Positions 28,485 through 36,756 are shown, counted from the stretch's first letter. The stretch is 64,000 bases of DNA from Pseudonocardia terrae (GCF_021343995.1 NZ_JAJTTE010000014.1:62001-126000), one strand, 5' to 3'. The notes: generated from the sequence alone by a model not told the origin. Numbers and translations: made by a program.

Positions 28485-29057
28485 ATGTCCGGCGGTTACG
28501 GATCGGGCGGCGGGTACGGCACCTGGGACCGCGGGGACGAGACCCGGCGGCTCCCCGACCACGACCCGCAGTACGGCGCGGCGCAGCAGTACGGGGACCA
28601 GCCGTACGCGCAGGAGCACGAGCCGCCCCGCGCGCCGAAGCCCTCGGTCGACGCGGGCCGGCTGTGGGCGGCCGGTGTGGCCACGGCGATCGTCGCGGCC
28701 CTGATCGCGATGGTCGGGACGCTCGTCGTGCGTGCGGTGCTGCGGATCGCCTTCAACGGCCCGGCGAGCTCCGGCGCGCTCGGCGACTCGCGCACCGTCC
28801 TGCTGTGCATCCTCTCCGCGGTGGCCGCGCTGGCGGCGACGGGTCTCGCCCACCTGCTGCTGCTCTCCACGCCCCGGCCGATGACCTACCTGACGTGGAT
28901 CGTCGGGCTCGTCACCGTGGTCGCGGCCCTCCTCCCGCTGCTCGGCTCCGCACCGATCGGCGAGCGCGTGGCGAACGCGGTGATCCATCTGGTGATCGGG
29001 TTGGTGATCAGCAGCCTGGTGGCCGGCGCCGGGGCCTCGGCGCGCCGGATGCGCTGA
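28485..29057 (+). CDS. Membrane protein with Gly/Tyr/Pro-rich N-terminus (DUF6069-like)
   Basis: 190 residues. The first about 50 residues are polar and rich in Gly, Tyr, Gln and Pro (SGGYGSGGGYGTWDRGDE), a common cytoplasmic tail of actinobacterial membrane proteins. Four hydrophobic helices follow (about 60-85, 103-125, 132-155 and 165-182). SAVAALAATGLAHLLLLSTPRP and YLTWIVGLVTVVAALLPL resemble the DUF6069 type. The ATG at 28485 is preceded by GGGGAAACGG, a fair ribosome binding site. Function unknown. Confidence 0.72.
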   Translation: MSGGYGSGGGYGTWDRGDETRRLPDHDPQYGAAQQYGDQPYAQEHEPPRAPKPSVDAGRLWAAGVATAIVAALIAMVGTLVVRAVLRIAFNGPASSGALGDSRTVLLCILSAVAALAATGLAHLLLLSTPRPMTYLTWIVGLVTVVAALLPLLGSAPIGERVANAVIHLVIGLVISSLVAGAGASARRMR

Positions 29058-29188
29058 GCCGCTCCGTCGGCGTCCTTTCTCGGCATCCTTCCGCGGCGGG
29101 GCGGGGCCCGCTCCCCGGAGTGACGCGGCGCTGACGTGCGCATCGCTCCCCGCGGTGAGTCCTGCGGACCGGCGTCCGGCGAGGCAGG

Positions 29189-30469
29189 GTGGCGGGCGTG
29201 GCGGGCGTGGCGGGCACGGCGGGGCTGGGGCGCGGCGGGTTGGGGCGCGGCGGGTTGGGGCGCGGCGGGTTGGGGCGCGGCGGGTTGGGACGCGGCGGGC
29301 TGCGCCGGGTGCTCGCCGTGCTGTGCGTCACCGAGGTGACCAGCTGGGGCGTGCTCTACTACGCCTTCCCGGTCCTCGCGCCGACGCTCTCCCGGGAGAC
29401 CGGCTGGTCGATCGGCGCGGTCACCGGCGCCTTCTCGGCCGGGCTGGTCACGTCCGCGCTGGTGGGGATCCCGGTCGGTCGCGTCCTCGACCGGTGGGGG
29501 CCGCGGTGGATCATGACGGGGGCGTCCGCCGTCGGGGTACCCGCGATCGCCGCGGTCGCGCTCGCGCCCTCGTTCCCGCTGTTCCTCGGCGCCTGGCTGC
29601 TCGCGGGGTTCGCGATGGCCGGCACCTTGTACCCACCCGCGTTCGCCGCGCTCACCCGCTGGTGGGGGCCGCGACGGGTCACCGCGCTCACCGCCGTCAC
29701 GTTGCTCGGCGGGCTGGCCAGCACGGTGTTCGCCCCGCTCACCGCCACGCTGCTCGGGCACCTCGGCTGGCGGCACGCCTACCTCGTGCTCGCCGGCGTG
29801 CTCCTGGTCGTGACCGTCCCGGCGCACCTCGTCGGGCTGCGCGGGCCGTGGCCCCGCGCCCCCGCCCCGGAGAACGGCCTGCACGCCGATCCCGGACCGA
29901 TCGCCCGCAGCCGCCCGTTCGTGCTGGTCACGGTCGCGATCGGGCTCGGCGCCTTCACGGCGTTCGCGGTCGTGGTGAACCAGGTCCCGCTGCTGCTGCA
30001 ACGGGGCCTGTCCACCGGCACCGCGGCGTGGGCGCTGGGCCTCGGCGGGATCGGGCAGGTGCTCGGCCGGCTGGGCTACGGACGGCTCAGCGCCCTGCCC
30101 GCGCGCGGTCGGTCCGTGCTCGTGCTCGGCGCGCTCGCCGGGACCACCCTGGTCCTCGGCCTGACCCCGGGGCCGGTCCCGCTGCTCGTCGCGCTGGGGA
30201 TGCTGACCGGGGCCGCGCGCGGGGTCTTCACCCTGCTCCAGGCGACGGCGGTGAGCGACCGGTGGGGCGCGGCGCACTACGGGCGGCTGAGCGGCATCCT
30301 CTCCGCGCCCGCGATGACCGCCACCGCGGTCGCCCCGTGGGCCGGTGCCACCCTCGCCGCCGCGCTCGGCGGCTATCCCGAGCTGTTCGTGCTGCTCGCC
30401 GCCGTGGGCGCGGCGGCCGCGCTCCTCGCCGTCGGGACCCGGGTCAGGACCGGGCCAGCAGGGTCCTGA
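29189..30469 (+). CDS. Major facilitator superfamily transporter
   Basis: About 426 residues with roughly 12 hydrophobic helices. The loop motif GRVLDRWGPRWI lies between helices 2 and 3 (the MFS A-motif region), and the second half shows GYGRLSALPARGRSV at the equivalent place. It is similar to oxalate/formate-antiporter-like or multidrug MFS carriers; the substrate is unknown. The N-terminus contains five GLGRG repeats before helix 1 and the exact start (GTG at 29189 or one of the GTGs just after) is uncertain because the ribosome binding site AGGCAGGG is close. Its 3' end overlaps the end of the convergent IolE-like gene by 26 bases. Confidence 0.85.
   Translation: MAGVAGVAGTAGLGRGGLGRGGLGRGGLGRGGLGRGGLRRVLAVLCVTEVTSWGVLYYAFPVLAPTLSRETGWSIGAVTGAFSAGLVTSALVGIPVGRVLDRWGPRWIMTGASAVGVPAIAAVALAPSFPLFLGAWLLAGFAMAGTLYPPAFAALTRWWGPRRVTALTAVTLLGGLASTVFAPLTATLLGHLGWRHAYLVLAGVLLVVTVPAHLVGLRGPWPRAPAPENGLHADPGPIARSRPFVLVTVAIGLGAFTAFAVVVNQVPLLLQRGLSTGTAAWALGLGGIGQVLGRLGYGRLSALPARGRSVLVLGALAGTTLVLGLTPGPVPLLVALGMLTGAARGVFTLLQATAVSDRWGAAHYGRLSGILSAPAMTATAVAPWAGATLAAALGGYPELFVLLAAVGAAAALLAVGTRVRTGPAGS
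29226..29300. repeat. 15-bp in-frame tandem repeat in the MFS gene
   Basis: About five head-to-tail copies of GGGCGCGGCGGGTTG encode a GLGRG repeat at the protein N-terminus. Like the repeat at 21.4 kb, the unit is 15 bases, so copy-number change keeps the frame. Confidence 0.85.
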
Positions 30470-31319
30470 GCTGCTCGACGCTGGTGTGCACGTCGCCCGC
30501 CGGGCCGACGCCGGTGGGCGCCTCGGTGAGGATCGTGTCCTGCTCCAGCACGTACCAGCCCTGGTAGTCGCGGCCGCGCAGGCTCGCGACGATCGAGCCG
30601 AAGTCGACGTCCCCGGTGCCGAGCGGGCGGTACATGCCGGCCCGTACGGCCTCGGTGTAGGTCCGTCGCCCGTCCTGGACCTGGCGGGCCAGGCCGAGGT
30701 CGACGTCCTTGAAGTGGGTGTGCGCCACCCGCTCCGGGGCCTGGCGGGTGAGCTCGGCCGGGTCGGTGCCGCCGATCAGCAGGTGCCCGGTGTCCAGGCA
30801 CAGCGCGATCGACGAGCCCTCGAGCACGCGCCGGACGTCGTCGCCGGTCTCGACCATGGTCCCGACGTGCGGGTGCAGCACGGTCTCGATCCCCGCCGCG
30901 GCGGCGACCGCGCTGATCCGGTCGAGGTTGAGCAGGAGGGTCTTCCAGCCGGCGTCGTCGAGCTCGGGGCGGGAGTCGTAGCCGGTGAGGCCCGTGTCGG
31001 CGGAGAGCACGAGGGTGCCGGCCGCGGCCGCGGCGTAGCCCGGCAGCAGCGCCTCGACGCCGGGGACGGGGTCGTGGTCGGGCAGGTGCAGCAGGGTCGG
31101 GGTGAAGCCGCCGACCGCGGTCAGGTGGTGCGCGGCGAGCGTCGCGGCCTTGGCGGCGGCGTCGGGGGGCAGGAAGCCGTCCGGGCCGAACTCGGTGGCG
31201 ACCAGCCCCACCTCGGCCATCTCGGCGAGCACGCGCTCGGGGGTGAGCTGGTAGCCCCAGCCGGGGACCTCGCACACGCCCCAGGAGATGGGGGCGCCGG
31301 CGATCTTGGGAGTGGACAT
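30444..31319 (-). CDS. IolE-like sugar isomerase/dehydratase (TIM barrel)
   Basis: 291 residues of the xylose-isomerase-like AP-endonuclease-2 fold. APISWGVCEVPGWGYQL is the start typical of inosose dehydratase IolE and its relatives. Metal-site segments are GIETVLHPHVGTMVETGDD, LCLDTGHLLIGG, AHTHFKDVDL and GWYVLEQD. IolE removes water from 2-keto-myo-inositol; this paralogue may isomerise or dehydrate a related ketose or inosose. The ATG at 31319 follows AGAGGCACACC. It is the last gene of the PhyH-SDR-IolE-like operon controlled by the LacI site at 33.35 kb. Confidence 0.85.
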   Translation of the reverse strand: MSTPKIAGAPISWGVCEVPGWGYQLTPERVLAEMAEVGLVATEFGPDGFLPPDAAAKAATLAAHHLTAVGGFTPTLLHLPDHDPVPGVEALLPGYAAAAAGTLVLSADTGLTGYDSRPELDDAGWKTLLLNLDRISAVAAAAGIETVLHPHVGTMVETGDDVRRVLEGSSIALCLDTGHLLIGGTDPAELTRQAPERVAHTHFKDVDLGLARQVQDGRRTYTEAVRAGMYRPLGTGDVDFGSIVASLRGRDYQGWYVLEQDTILTEAPTGVGPAGDVHTSVEQLRTLLARS

Positions 31320-31345
31320 CGGTGTGCCTCTCGGGAGGTGGGGGA

Positions 31346-32119
31346 TCAGTCGTGGGCGCCGATCACGGCCTGGTCCCAGTCCAGGACGGACCCGGTCACC
31401 ACGCCGCTGCGGTCGGAGAGCAGGAGGACGACCATCTCGGCGATCTCGTCCGGGTCGGCGAGGCGGCCGGCGGGCAGCCGCTCCGCGGCGCGCTCGCGCC
31501 AGTCGTCGCCGGCGTCGTGGAACCGGCGCTGGGTGAGGTCCTCGCCCTCGGTGTCGGTCCAGCCGATGTTCAGCTGGTTGATCCGGATCCGGTCGAACCG
31601 GTGGGCGTGCGCGGCGTTCTTCGTCAGGCCCGCGAGGCCCGCCTTGGCCGCGACGTACGGAGCGAGGACGGGTGCGCCGCCGTTGGCCGCCTCGGAGCCG
31701 ATGTTGACGATCGACCCGGGCGCCTTGCGCCGCAGCATGTCCTGCACGACGGCCTGCATCGCGAAGAACGGGCCCTTGAGGTTGACCGCGATCTGCCGGT
31801 CGAACAGCTCCGGGGTGGTGTCGACGAGGCTCCCGCGGTCGGTGAGGCCCGCGGCGTTGACCAGCCCGTCGACCCGGCCGAACTCGGCGACCACGGAGTC
31901 GACGGCGGTGCGCACCTGCGCGGGGTCGGCGACGTCGCAGGGCCGGTACAGGGCGGTCGCGCCCAGCTCGCGCAGCTCGGCGGCCACCTTCTCGCCCGGC
32001 TCCCGGCGGCGGCCCGTGACGGCGACCGAGGCCCCGGCCCGCGCGGCGGCGCGGGCGACGGCGGCGCCGACCCCCGACGTCCCGCCGCTGACCAGTACGA
32101 CCTTGTCCTGCAACAGCAT
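31346..32119 (-). CDS. Short-chain dehydrogenase (SDR) of the PhyH/IolE-like operon
   Basis: 257 residues. The SGGTSGVG cofactor motif is at 11-18, VNAAG at 87-91 replaces the usual NNAG, catalytic Ser142 sits in NIGSEA, and YVAAK gives Tyr155 and Lys159. The end VTGSVLDWDQAVIGAHD is normal. An Arg pair after the first strand (VTGRRRE) favours NADP. The ATG at 32119 abuts the PhyH stop with no gap, so translation is coupled. Probable sugar or cyclitol dehydrogenase, acting with the oxygenase and isomerase. Confidence 0.9.
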   Translation of the reverse strand: MLLQDKVVLVSGGTSGVGAAVARAAARAGASVAVTGRRREPGEKVAAELRELGATALYRPCDVADPAQVRTAVDSVVAEFGRVDGLVNAAGLTDRGSLVDTTPELFDRQIAVNLKGPFFAMQAVVQDMLRRKAPGSIVNIGSEAANGGAPVLAPYVAAKAGLAGLTKNAAHAHRFDRIRINQLNIGWTDTEGEDLTQRRFHDAGDDWRERAAERLPAGRLADPDEIAEMVVLLLSDRSGVVTGSVLDWDQAVIGAHD

Positions 32120-33295
32120 TCAGAAGCCTCGCTTCGCGGAGTGGGCCGCGAGGGTCGCGGCGAAGGTCTCGTCGTCGTGGCCGAGCAGGACCGCCTCGGT
32201 GAGCAGGTCGGCCTGCGAGGGCGGGGCCAGCCCGCCGACCGGCGGGTCGCGGTCCAGGTCGGTGGGGAAGGCGTAGCCCTCGGCCGAGGCCGCGATGACC
32301 TGGCGCAGCTGCGCCTCGTCGGCGCCGGCGGCCCGCATGCGGCGCAGTGCGGGCAGTACCGCGCGGCACACCCGCGCCCGGTCGACGTGCTCCATGGCCC
32401 GCCCGAAGGGCGACGAGACCTGCAGCAGGTTGGCGATCCGCCGGACGTCGGCCGAGCGGTTGGTGCCGGCCCCGTGCAGCAGCGCCGGGTTGAAGAACGC
32501 CGCGTCGCCGGTCGCCAGCGGCAGCTGGACGTGGTGCTCGGCGAAGTAGGCCAGGAACTCCTCGTGCTCGGCCACCAGGTAGCCGTGCGCGTACTTCTGG
32601 GAGTGCGGCAGGTAGAGCGTCGGCCCGGTCTCGACCGGCATGTCGCAGTGCGCGACGGCGCCCTGCAGCGTCAGTGCCGGCGTCAGCGCGTGCTGGTGGG
32701 CGGGGTAGCGGGCCGCACCGGCGGGGCTCATGAAGCCGAGGTGGTAGTCGCGGTGCGGGGACTGCGCCTTGCCACCGGGGTTCACGACGTTGACCTGGCT
32801 CGTGATCTGGTACGCCGGGCCGAGCCAGGCCTCGGAGACCAGGGCGAGGACGTCGTTGGCGTAGTAGGCGGCGAAGGTGTCCGGGTCGGCGACCGCGAGC
32901 TTCTCCAGGGCGTTCCAGATCCGGTCGTTGCTGCCCGGCGCGGCGAAGTGGTCGCCGACGGCGGCGCCGGCGGCCTTCTGCCGCTCGATCAGCGCGAAGA
33001 AGGCGTCCGTGGCCCGGTCGACGACGGCGTGGTCCGGGTAGGCGCCGGTGATCACGACGATCCCGGGGCCGTCGAGGAGGGCGCGCACCAGCTCGGCCTG
33101 GACCGCGCGGCGTCCGTCGCCGGCGGCCTCCCGGCGCAGCCGCTCGCCGTCGTAGACCGTGACGCCCGAGACGAGCTCGGCGAGGGGGAAGGCCGCCGGA
33201 TCGGTCTCCTGCTCGACGACGGTGCGCAGGTCGTCGAGGCGGGCGTCGGCCGGGTCGAGCCACACGGGCGCGTGCGGGCGGACGGAGCTCGTCAT
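32120..33295 (-). CDS. Phytanoyl-CoA dioxygenase (PhyH) family protein
   Basis: 391 residues, a non-haem Fe(II)/2-oxoglutarate dioxygenase. The facial triad is visible: H181-R-D183 in QSPHRDYH and H274 in NPALLHGAG, with RR near 285 for 2-oxoglutarate. QVNVVNPGGKAQ and DMPVETGPTLYLPHSQ belong to the PhyH jelly-roll core. PhyH proteins hydroxylate many small molecules, here probably a sugar, cyclitol or glycoside given its operon. The ATG at 33295 has GGAGGACC upstream, better than the frame-extending ATG at 33364, which lies in the operator. First gene of the operon divergent from lacI. Confidence 0.88.
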   Translation of the reverse strand: MTSSVRPHAPVWLDPADARLDDLRTVVEQETDPAAFPLAELVSGVTVYDGERLRREAAGDGRRAVQAELVRALLDGPGIVVITGAYPDHAVVDRATDAFFALIERQKAAGAAVGDHFAAPGSNDRIWNALEKLAVADPDTFAAYYANDVLALVSEAWLGPAYQITSQVNVVNPGGKAQSPHRDYHLGFMSPAGAARYPAHQHALTPALTLQGAVAHCDMPVETGPTLYLPHSQKYAHGYLVAEHEEFLAYFAEHHVQLPLATGDAAFFNPALLHGAGTNRSADVRRIANLLQVSSPFGRAMEHVDRARVCRAVLPALRRMRAAGADEAQLRQVIAASAEGYAFPTDLDRDPPVGGLAPPSQADLLTEAVLLGHDDETFAATLAAHSAKRGF

Positions 33296-33349
33296 CGAAG
33301 GTCCTCCGGGGATCGTGGGGCGGATCGTGACCGCCGGGAGCGCCGAGGT

Positions 33350-33365
33350 TTTAAAGCGCTTCAAA
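33350..33365. promoter_or_regulatory. LacI-family operator
   Basis: TTTAAAGCGCTTCAAA is a near-perfect 16-bp palindrome with the central CG core of LacI-family operators (A-A-G-C-G-C-T-T). It lies 55 bases upstream of the PhyH ATG (minus strand) and 152 bases before the divergent LacI gene, so one site could control both. Confidence 0.8.
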
Positions 33366-33421
33366 CGCGAGTATCGTCCAGGCCGCGGAGGGTGGTGTCA
33401 AGGGGCTCCACGGCTCGTTCC

Positions 33422-33487
33422 GACGCGTCGTGGAACCACACTGCGATCGAAGACGCGGCTGGGGCGCGTTGTGGTTCCATACGGCGG
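33422..33487. repeat. Palindromic repeat array C, in a divergent promoter region
   Basis: Two degraded copies start near 33425 and 33464 (39 bases apart): GCGTCGTGGAACCACACTGC and GCGCGTTGTGGTTCCATACG. A more eroded third copy may precede them at about 33385. Unlike arrays B and D, this one lies between a LacI operator and the LacI gene, so a terminator role is unlikely here. Confidence 0.7.
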
Positions 33488-33516
33488 GCTGCAGCGGGGT
33501 GCGGCGAGGAGGTGGG

Positions 33517-34557
33517 ATGGCGGGCAACGGCGGTCGCCGGGTCCGGCTCGACGACGTGGCGGCCGAGGTCGGCGTCTCGCCCGCCTCCGTGTCGCTGGTG
33601 CTGCGCGGGGCGCCCGGCCCGAGTGCCGAGACCCGCGCCCGGGTCCTCGACGCGGCGCAGCGCCTCGGCTACCGCCCCGACCGCGCCGCGAGCCTGCTGG
33701 CCCGCCGCCGCAGCCGACTGATCGGCCTGCTCATCGACGTCCGCAGCCCCTTCCACGCCGACGTCGCCGAGCACCTGCAGGACGCCGCCGAGGCCCGCGG
33801 CTACGACCTCGTGCTCTCCACCATCACCCGCAGCCGGGGCGAGGACCGGGCGGTCGAGACGCTCCTCGACTCCCGGTGCGAGGCGCTCGTCCTCATCGGC
33901 CCGGACGCGCCCGTCGCGCGGTTGAGCGAGCTGGCGGCGACGGTCCCGCTGGTGCTGCTCTGCCGCCGTCTCGACCCGCCGCCGGGTGCGGACCGGCCTC
34001 GGCCCGACGTCGTGCGCACCGCCGACGAGGCCGGCACGGCGCTGGCCGTCGACCACCTGCACGGCCTGGGACATACCGCGATCGCGTACGTCGACGGCGG
34101 CCCCGGCACCGTCGCGCAGGACCGTCGCGAGGGCTACCTCCGCGCGATGGCGGCCCGCGGGCTGCCGCCGCGGGTCCTGCCGGGCCACGGCACCCCGTCG
34201 GGCACCGAGACCATCGGGATCCGGGCCGCCGAGGCCCTGCTCGCGGAGGACGACCTGCCCACCGCCGTCGTCGCCTTCAACGACCGGACCGCCGTCGGCC
34301 TGCTCGACGCGCTGGCCCGCAACGGGATCGACGTCCCCGGCCGGGTCTCTGTGGTCGGCTACGACGACGACCCGCTCGCCCGCATGGCCCACGTCGGCCT
34401 GACGACCGTGGGTCAGGACACGGCGGGCCTCGCCGGCCGGGCCGTCGAGGCCGTGGTCGCCCGGCTGGACGGCGACCGCGCCGAGGCGGGCCCCGAGCAG
34501 GTGCTCGAGCCCTACCTCACCGTCCGCCGCACCACCGCCCCACCCCGCTCGTCCTGA
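33517..34557 (+). CDS. LacI-family transcriptional regulator
   Basis: 346 residues. The N-terminal helix-turn-helix RVRLDDVAAEVGVSPASVSLVLRG is at 8-31 and the hinge RVLDAAQRLGYRPDRAASLLARRRS follows. The periplasmic-binding-like effector domain runs from LIGLLIDVRSPFHADVAEHLQ to the end; VVAFNDRTAVGLLDALARNGIDVPGRVSVVGYDDDP is the standard signature. The ATG at 33517 has GAGGAGG upstream. It should bind the operator at 33350-33365 and respond to the sugar handled by the PhyH-SDR-IolE-like operon. Confidence 0.95.
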   Translation: MAGNGGRRVRLDDVAAEVGVSPASVSLVLRGAPGPSAETRARVLDAAQRLGYRPDRAASLLARRRSRLIGLLIDVRSPFHADVAEHLQDAAEARGYDLVLSTITRSRGEDRAVETLLDSRCEALVLIGPDAPVARLSELAATVPLVLLCRRLDPPPGADRPRPDVVRTADEAGTALAVDHLHGLGHTAIAYVDGGPGTVAQDRREGYLRAMAARGLPPRVLPGHGTPSGTETIGIRAAEALLAEDDLPTAVVAFNDRTAVGLLDALARNGIDVPGRVSVVGYDDDPLARMAHVGLTTVGQDTAGLAGRAVEAVVARLDGDRAEAGPEQVLEPYLTVRRTTAPPRSS

Positions 34558-34590
34558 GCGGGCGCACGAGGTCGGTGAAGCTGCCCACTG

Positions 34591-34698
34591 ATCGCGGTAT
34601 GGCTCCGTAACGCGATCTCCGACGGCTCCTGGGCGCGTTATGGAGCCATAACGCGAGCTCGGGCGTGCTCTGAACGCGTTCTGGAACCATAACGCGAC
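34591..34698. repeat. Palindromic repeat array D (exactly 40-bp period)
   Basis: Three copies start at 34593, 34633 and 34673. Cores read CGCGGTATGGCTCCGTAACG, GCGTTATGGAGCCATAACGC and CGCGTTCTGGAACCATAACG. The array lies between the convergent lacI and dehydrogenase genes. The first copy changes both arms relative to the consensus. Confidence 0.9.
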
Positions 34699-34705
34699 TT
34701 CCCGC

Positions 34706-35713
34706 TCAGCCCACCGCCGCCGCACTGGGGCGCAGGGGGAGGCCGGTGGCGAGGTAGATCGAGTCGAGCTGCTCCGCGATCTCCACGCTGAAGTCGGCGC
34801 CCGCGCCGCGGGGCAGCGGTGCGGTGCCGCCCACGTACTCCCGCAGCGCGGCGAGCTGGAAGTCGTAGGTCGGCGTGGTGCCGAGCCGCTCGACCCGCTC
34901 CTCGGTGCCGACCTGCACGATCAGCCGGTCGTCGCGATGCGGCAGGGGGAACATCGGCGCCATCACCGAGCCGCGCGTGCCGGTGACCTGGTGCGCCATC
35001 TCCCAGCCCGGTGCGGCGATGTGGCAGTGGATCCGGCCCTCCGCCCCGCCTGGGTAGCGGTAGGTGGCCTCGGCCCACTCGTCGACGCCGGGCGTGCGCT
35101 CGCCCGCCCGGGCGTCCGTCAGGGACGGCGCACCGCCGAGCCACGGCGTCGCCATCAGCAGCGTGTGCACCGCGTAGCAGCCGAGGTCCATCAGGGCGCC
35201 ACCGGCGAGGGGGAGGGACCACCGGACGTCGTCGGGCGGGGGCGCGGGCATCCGCATCCGCGTCTCGACGGCCGTGACCTCGCCGATCTCGCCCGACGCC
35301 ACCACCTCGGCGAGCCGCCGGTACAGCGGGTGGTGGAGGTAGTGGTAGCCGACGAACACCGGGACCCCACCGGCCGCGGCGGCATCGCGCACCTCGCGGC
35401 ACTCGGCGGCTGTGCCGGCGAAGGGCTTCTCGGCGAACAGCGCCTTGCCCGCGACGACGATCCGCTGGTTCCACGGTGCGTGCAGGGCGTTCGGCAGCGC
35501 GTTGTAGACGACGTCGACCTCGGGGTCGGCGAGCAGGGCCGCGTAGTCGTCGACGACGCGTTCCACCCCGAACCGGCGGGCGAACGCCTCCGCCCGCGCC
35601 CGGTCCCGCGCGGCGACGGCGACGAGCCGGTCCTCGGTCGTCGCCGACGGCCGGACGAGGGCCTCGTCGGCGATCCGGGACGCGCCCAGCAGCCCGATCC
35701 GCAGCCCGGTCAC
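34706..35713 (-). CDS. Gfo/Idh/MocA-family oxidoreductase
   Basis: 335 residues. LRIGLLGASRIADEALVRPSA opens the NAD(P) fold and VVYNALPNALHAPWNQRIVVAGKALFAEKPFAGTAAEC contains the EKP motif. FVGYHYLHHPLYRRL and GGALMDLGCYAVHTLLMATPW form the C-terminal domain with the D-x-x-C-Y-x-x-H region. It is most like the xylose/dTDP-sugar dehydrogenase-like subgroup; the substrate is unknown. The GTG at 35713 overlaps the stop of iolG (GTGA), so it is the second gene of a two-gene operon that ends at array D. Confidence 0.88.
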   Translation of the reverse strand: MTGLRIGLLGASRIADEALVRPSATTEDRLVAVAARDRARAEAFARRFGVERVVDDYAALLADPEVDVVYNALPNALHAPWNQRIVVAGKALFAEKPFAGTAAECREVRDAAAAGGVPVFVGYHYLHHPLYRRLAEVVASGEIGEVTAVETRMRMPAPPPDDVRWSLPLAGGALMDLGCYAVHTLLMATPWLGGAPSLTDARAGERTPGVDEWAEATYRYPGGAEGRIHCHIAAPGWEMAHQVTGTRGSVMAPMFPLPHRDDRLIVQVGTEERVERLGTTPTYDFQLAALREYVGGTAPLPRGAGADFSVEIAEQLDSIYLATGLPLRPSAAAVG

Positions 35714-36756
35714 ATACTCACCTCGCTGACGGAGGCCCGCGCGTAGCCCGCGCCCGTGTACCGGACGGCGACGGTCCGGCCGGTCCGCCAGGAGTCGTCC
35801 GCGGCCTCGGCGAGGTCGAACGCGGCGAGCGCGTCCGCCCCGGAGACCCGCACCGGGGAGCGGTCGAGGACCGCGCGGGCGAAGCCGTCGAGCTCGGCGG
35901 CGTAGGCCAGCGGGTAGCGCTCCTGGAAGTCGGCGACGAGGTCGCGGCTGGTCAGGCAGGGGGTGCGCCACTCGTAGCCGTGGCGGTAGGGGTTGTCGAT
36001 GCGTGCGGTGGCGCGGCTGCCCATGACCTCGGTGGAGCACTCGTAGCCGTAGCCCGAGGCCCGGCTGTTGTCGATCACACCGAGCGCGCCCGAGGCGAAC
36101 CGGAGCACCACGACGGCGGTGTCGACGTCGCCGACGGCCGCGAAGCCCTCCGGGTCGGAGACGGCGGCGCCGTGCGCGGTCACCTCGACGACCTCGCCGA
36201 CGAGCCAGCGGGCGACGTCGAGGTCGTGCACGGTGACATCGCGGAAGAACCCGCCCGAGCCGGCGAGGAACGACGCCGGCGGCGAGGCCATGTCCCGCAG
36301 CGAGCTGCGGAAGAGCGCGACCTCGCCCAGCTCGCCGGCCCGGATGCGCTCGGCCACGGCGGCCCAGTCCGGGTCGAAGCGCCGGTGGAAGCCGACCTGG
36401 AACTGCACGCCGGTCCGCTCCACCTCCTCGACGGTGGCGACGGTCGTCGCCCGGTCCAGCGCGATCGGCTTCTCGCAGAACACGTCCCGGCCCGCCCGTG
36501 CGGCGGCGACGGTCATCGGGGCGTGGGCGCCGGTCGGCGTCGCGATGGCGACGGCCTCGGTGGCCGGGTGCGCGAGCAGCTCCTCGAAGCTCGCGGTCCA
36601 CGGCACGCCGTAGCGCTCGCCGGCCACCCGGGCGACCGCGGGGTCGGCGTCGTAGACCGCGCCGAGCCGGGCGACGGAGCACCGCCCGGCGAGGTTGTCG
36701 GCGTGGATGCGGCCCATGCGGCCGAGGCCGGCGAGGCCGATGCGGAGCGTGCTCAT
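35710..36756 (-). CDS. Inositol 2-dehydrogenase-like oxidoreductase (IolG type)
   Basis: 348 residues. The Rossmann motif IGLAGLGRMGRIHADNLAG is at 5-23, EKPIALDR near 95-102, and the catalytic D-x-x-x-H pair lies in RDVTVHDLDVARWL near 170. SGALGVIDNSRASGYGYEC and PVRVSGADALAAFDLAEAADDSW are typical of myo-inositol 2-dehydrogenases, which oxidise inositol to scyllo-inosose with NAD. The ATG at 36756 is preceded by GAGAGGACTCC. A terminator hairpin separates it from the ABC transporter operon upstream. The cluster lacks iolA, iolB, iolC and iolD, so full inositol catabolism is not encoded in this window. Confidence 0.85.
   Translation of the reverse strand: MSTLRIGLAGLGRMGRIHADNLAGRCSVARLGAVYDADPAVARVAGERYGVPWTASFEELLAHPATEAVAIATPTGAHAPMTVAAARAGRDVFCEKPIALDRATTVATVEEVERTGVQFQVGFHRRFDPDWAAVAERIRAGELGEVALFRSSLRDMASPPASFLAGSGGFFRDVTVHDLDVARWLVGEVVEVTAHGAAVSDPEGFAAVGDVDTAVVVLRFASGALGVIDNSRASGYGYECSTEVMGSRATARIDNPYRHGYEWRTPCLTSRDLVADFQERYPLAYAAELDGFARAVLDRSPVRVSGADALAAFDLAEAADDSWRTGRTVAVRYTGAGYARASVSEVSM

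Noticed and set aside
30444-33263. A 939-residue minus-strand open frame covering three genes
   Set aside because: Only its last third (IolE-like) is real. The rest is a shadow of the SDR and PhyH genes, rich in Arg, Pro and Gly.
14120-34698. A CRISPR-like reading of the repeat arrays
   Set aside because: The repeats are degenerate palindromes, the spacers are only 17-20 bases and share a weak pattern, and there are no cas genes.
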